Source: Roridomyces roridus (Eukaryota; Basidiomycota; Agaricomycetes; Agaricales; Mycenaceae). From it: a DNA stretch of 18,435 nt. Both the position numbers and the translations under genes were made by a program. The notes under the pieces are model-generated. The model was not told the DNA's origin, searched no databases, and saw only the letters and a program-made list of their open reading frames with translations. Positions 17,281-18,435 of this stretch are shown here, piece by piece (positions within the stretch are counted from its first letter, which is position 1; the number at the start of each line of letters is the position of its first letter). Where the stretch lies: contig JARKIF010000439.1 in NCBI GenBank assembly GCA_029378245.1, positions 1-18,435 on the forward strand, given 5' to 3'.

Positions 17281-18256
17281 ATGGCTAAACAACGTGCGCG
17301 CAATCGCGCACGACGCATTCCTGCACCCCAGATCCCCCCGTTCCCTGTGGCAATGATGGCCCGCCTTGCCGCTGCACAAGAGGAGGAGATGAGCAGTTAT
17401 CGGACCACATTGGCGCAGTTGCACGAACGGGAACGGGAACGGCGGGAACAGGAAAAACGCGATCTCGAAAAGCGAAACAAGGAGTTGCCACCAATTCCCG
17501 AGAGCCCGTTCGTGCGGCCGGACAGTCAAGTGCTGGTACCCGAACTCTGGGTGACTAATCCCGTGTCCGAAATTCGAGTGGCACAAGAGAACCAGTCGCC
17601 GTTCGAGAACGAGACCCCGCCCCCAACACCACTTCCCAAGAGCCCCCGAGACTACAGGAACCCATTCGCTTCTCGCGAAAACCTACCCGACACAGAGAGC
17701 CTAGGATTTCCATTCAAGAGCAGCCTCTCTTCAAACCGACAGCCACCAACGGCCCATATCAAACCACAGGTTGGCCTCCAACGAGCAATCCCCCCACACG
17801 TTCGCGCCGCATTTGATCTTGATAGGTCGTGCGGCACCAACTCGAGCCCTTGATGTGGCACGGACTGGATCCGACCGCCGGAAAGAGACCGTTTCGAGCA
17901 CGGTGTTTTCGTGTGACGGATCACCTGACGATCGCGTCACTGGTGGCTCCCTTGGCCATCTACTTTCGATCCGCGAGCTGGGGTCGGCCACGTCGCGCAC
18001 CGATTGCCTCGGAGAACCTACGTGAGCCAGTGCGCGCTGGCGCTACATGTCATCTCCACGGAACAACGAGCATTACGAATGGGTGTTCGTTTTACAATAC
18101 CATGTGTCGTTCCATGAAAAGCAACGCAAGTTGATGAGACGAGGCGAGTACAGCCAGTGGAATGTGGTGGATATGGATTTGGTGCGTAAGTTTTTGGAGG
18201 ATAATCCACGTCCACGCCAACCTAGCGAGATTTTGAACAAGTACAGTAGTACCTAG
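17281..18256 (+). CDS. Unrecognised protein, coiled-coil and Pro-rich N-terminus
   Basis: No family recognised. The start at 17281 follows a TATA box and opens with a very basic segment (MAKQRARNRARR). A charged helix, probably coiled coil, covers about residues 27-70 (AAAQEEEMSSYRTTLAQLHERERERR and on), then a Pro/Ser/Glu-rich disordered part. Without splicing the frame ends at 17853 (190 aa). Two introns give a longer product: 17770-17825 (GTTGGC...GATAG, 56 nt) and 18030-18070 (GTGCGC...CGAG, 41 nt), with matching phases and a stop at 18254-18256, total 292 aa. The last exon encodes HYEWVFVLQYHVSFHEKQRK, WNVVDMDLVRKFLEDNPRP and reads like real protein. Both donors are weak, so the exon plan is tentative; the C-terminal part could belong to a separate small frame starting at 18047. 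Confidence 0.5.
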
Positions 18257-18435
18257 TCCAGGAGGAAGAATAAGAATACGAAGCACGAACCGTGCGCACG
18301 TGACCTGTCGCCATGTTGAACCTTACCGGTGCCGCATCCTCCGTCTCTTCGCTAAGAGCGATTCCAGAGTCCCGAGCCAACCAAGACCACCATTTTTTGT
18401 CTTTCACCACACACGTTCAAATATATCTTGAACCA
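18257..18435. other. Right edge: possible gene start, undetermined
   Basis: On the plus strand an ATG at 18313 (MLNLTGAASSVSSLRAIPES) stays open for 41 codons to the window end. On the minus strand a frame near 18330-18410 (KKWWSWLARDSGIALSEETEDAAP), followed by a GTAAGG donor-like site, is equally plausible. They overlap, so at most one is likely real. The sequence ends too soon to decide. Confidence 0.25.

Noticed and set aside
1..18435. A new defence, mobile or biosynthetic system
   Set aside because: Genes are mostly recognisable eukaryotic housekeeping or lineage families with mixed strands; no transposase, reverse transcriptase, NRPS/PKS, terminal repeats or clustered pathway enzymes were seen.

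Overview
The window is fungal nuclear DNA, most likely from a basidiomycete of the class Agaricomycetes. The genes are packed closely and broken by many 40-60 nt introns, mostly GT-AG with CTRAY-like branch points. An F-box-like protein with the PADLERIIFELAA...LYRSL layout and a DUF6699-type protein are lineage hallmarks. A placement near Ceratobasidiaceae/Rhizoctonia is only a guess. No rRNA, tRNA, CRISPR array, transposon or virus was recognised.

Left third (1-6.5 kb). A lysine-rich, nucleolar-looking gene runs off the left edge on the minus strand. Next is a minus-strand multi-pass membrane protein with tandem ~66-residue repeats and a Pro/Arg/Asn-rich tail; its last repeat carries a 1-nt frameshift. 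A plus-strand F-box-like gene follows, also with an apparent 1-nt frameshift in a C6 run. It converges on the minus-strand gene for the mitochondrial A-type Fe-S protein ISA1, whose upstream region holds a duplicated 69-bp block with CCAAT boxes. A minus-strand DUF6699 protein comes next.

Middle (7-13 kb). This part is housekeeping: a minus-strand BAR-SH3 protein (Rvs167/Hob1/amphiphysin type), plus-strand SDO1/SBDS (60S maturation), minus-strand ALG1 (second committed step of dolichol-linked oligosaccharide synthesis, first mannose) and plus-strand NFU1 (mitochondrial Fe-S delivery). ALG1 and NFU1 are head to head with only 41 bp between start codons. SDO1/ALG1 and F-box/ISA1 are tail to tail with about 60 bp between stops. 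I could join the exons of all four, and of the BAR-SH3 gene, into complete frames. Two introns need GC-AG splicing.

Right third (13-18.4 kb). A large plus-strand tyrosine phosphatase of the Pyp1/Ptp2 type (N-terminal rhodanese-like domain, then a PTP catalytic domain) carries about 280 low-complexity residues inserted inside the catalytic domain. After it comes an unrecognised plus-strand gene with a good TATA box and two inferred introns. The right edge holds at most the start of another gene.

The genes do not form an operon or an obvious pathway. ISA1 and NFU1 act in the same mitochondrial Fe-S pathway but lie 7 kb apart with unrelated genes between them. I found no convincing undescribed system. 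The best leads are the repeat membrane protein, the phosphatase insertion, the compact ALG1/NFU1 promoter and the CCAAT-bearing duplication. Exon coordinates are hand-derived from the sequence and from remembered family conservation; no search or RNA evidence was available.
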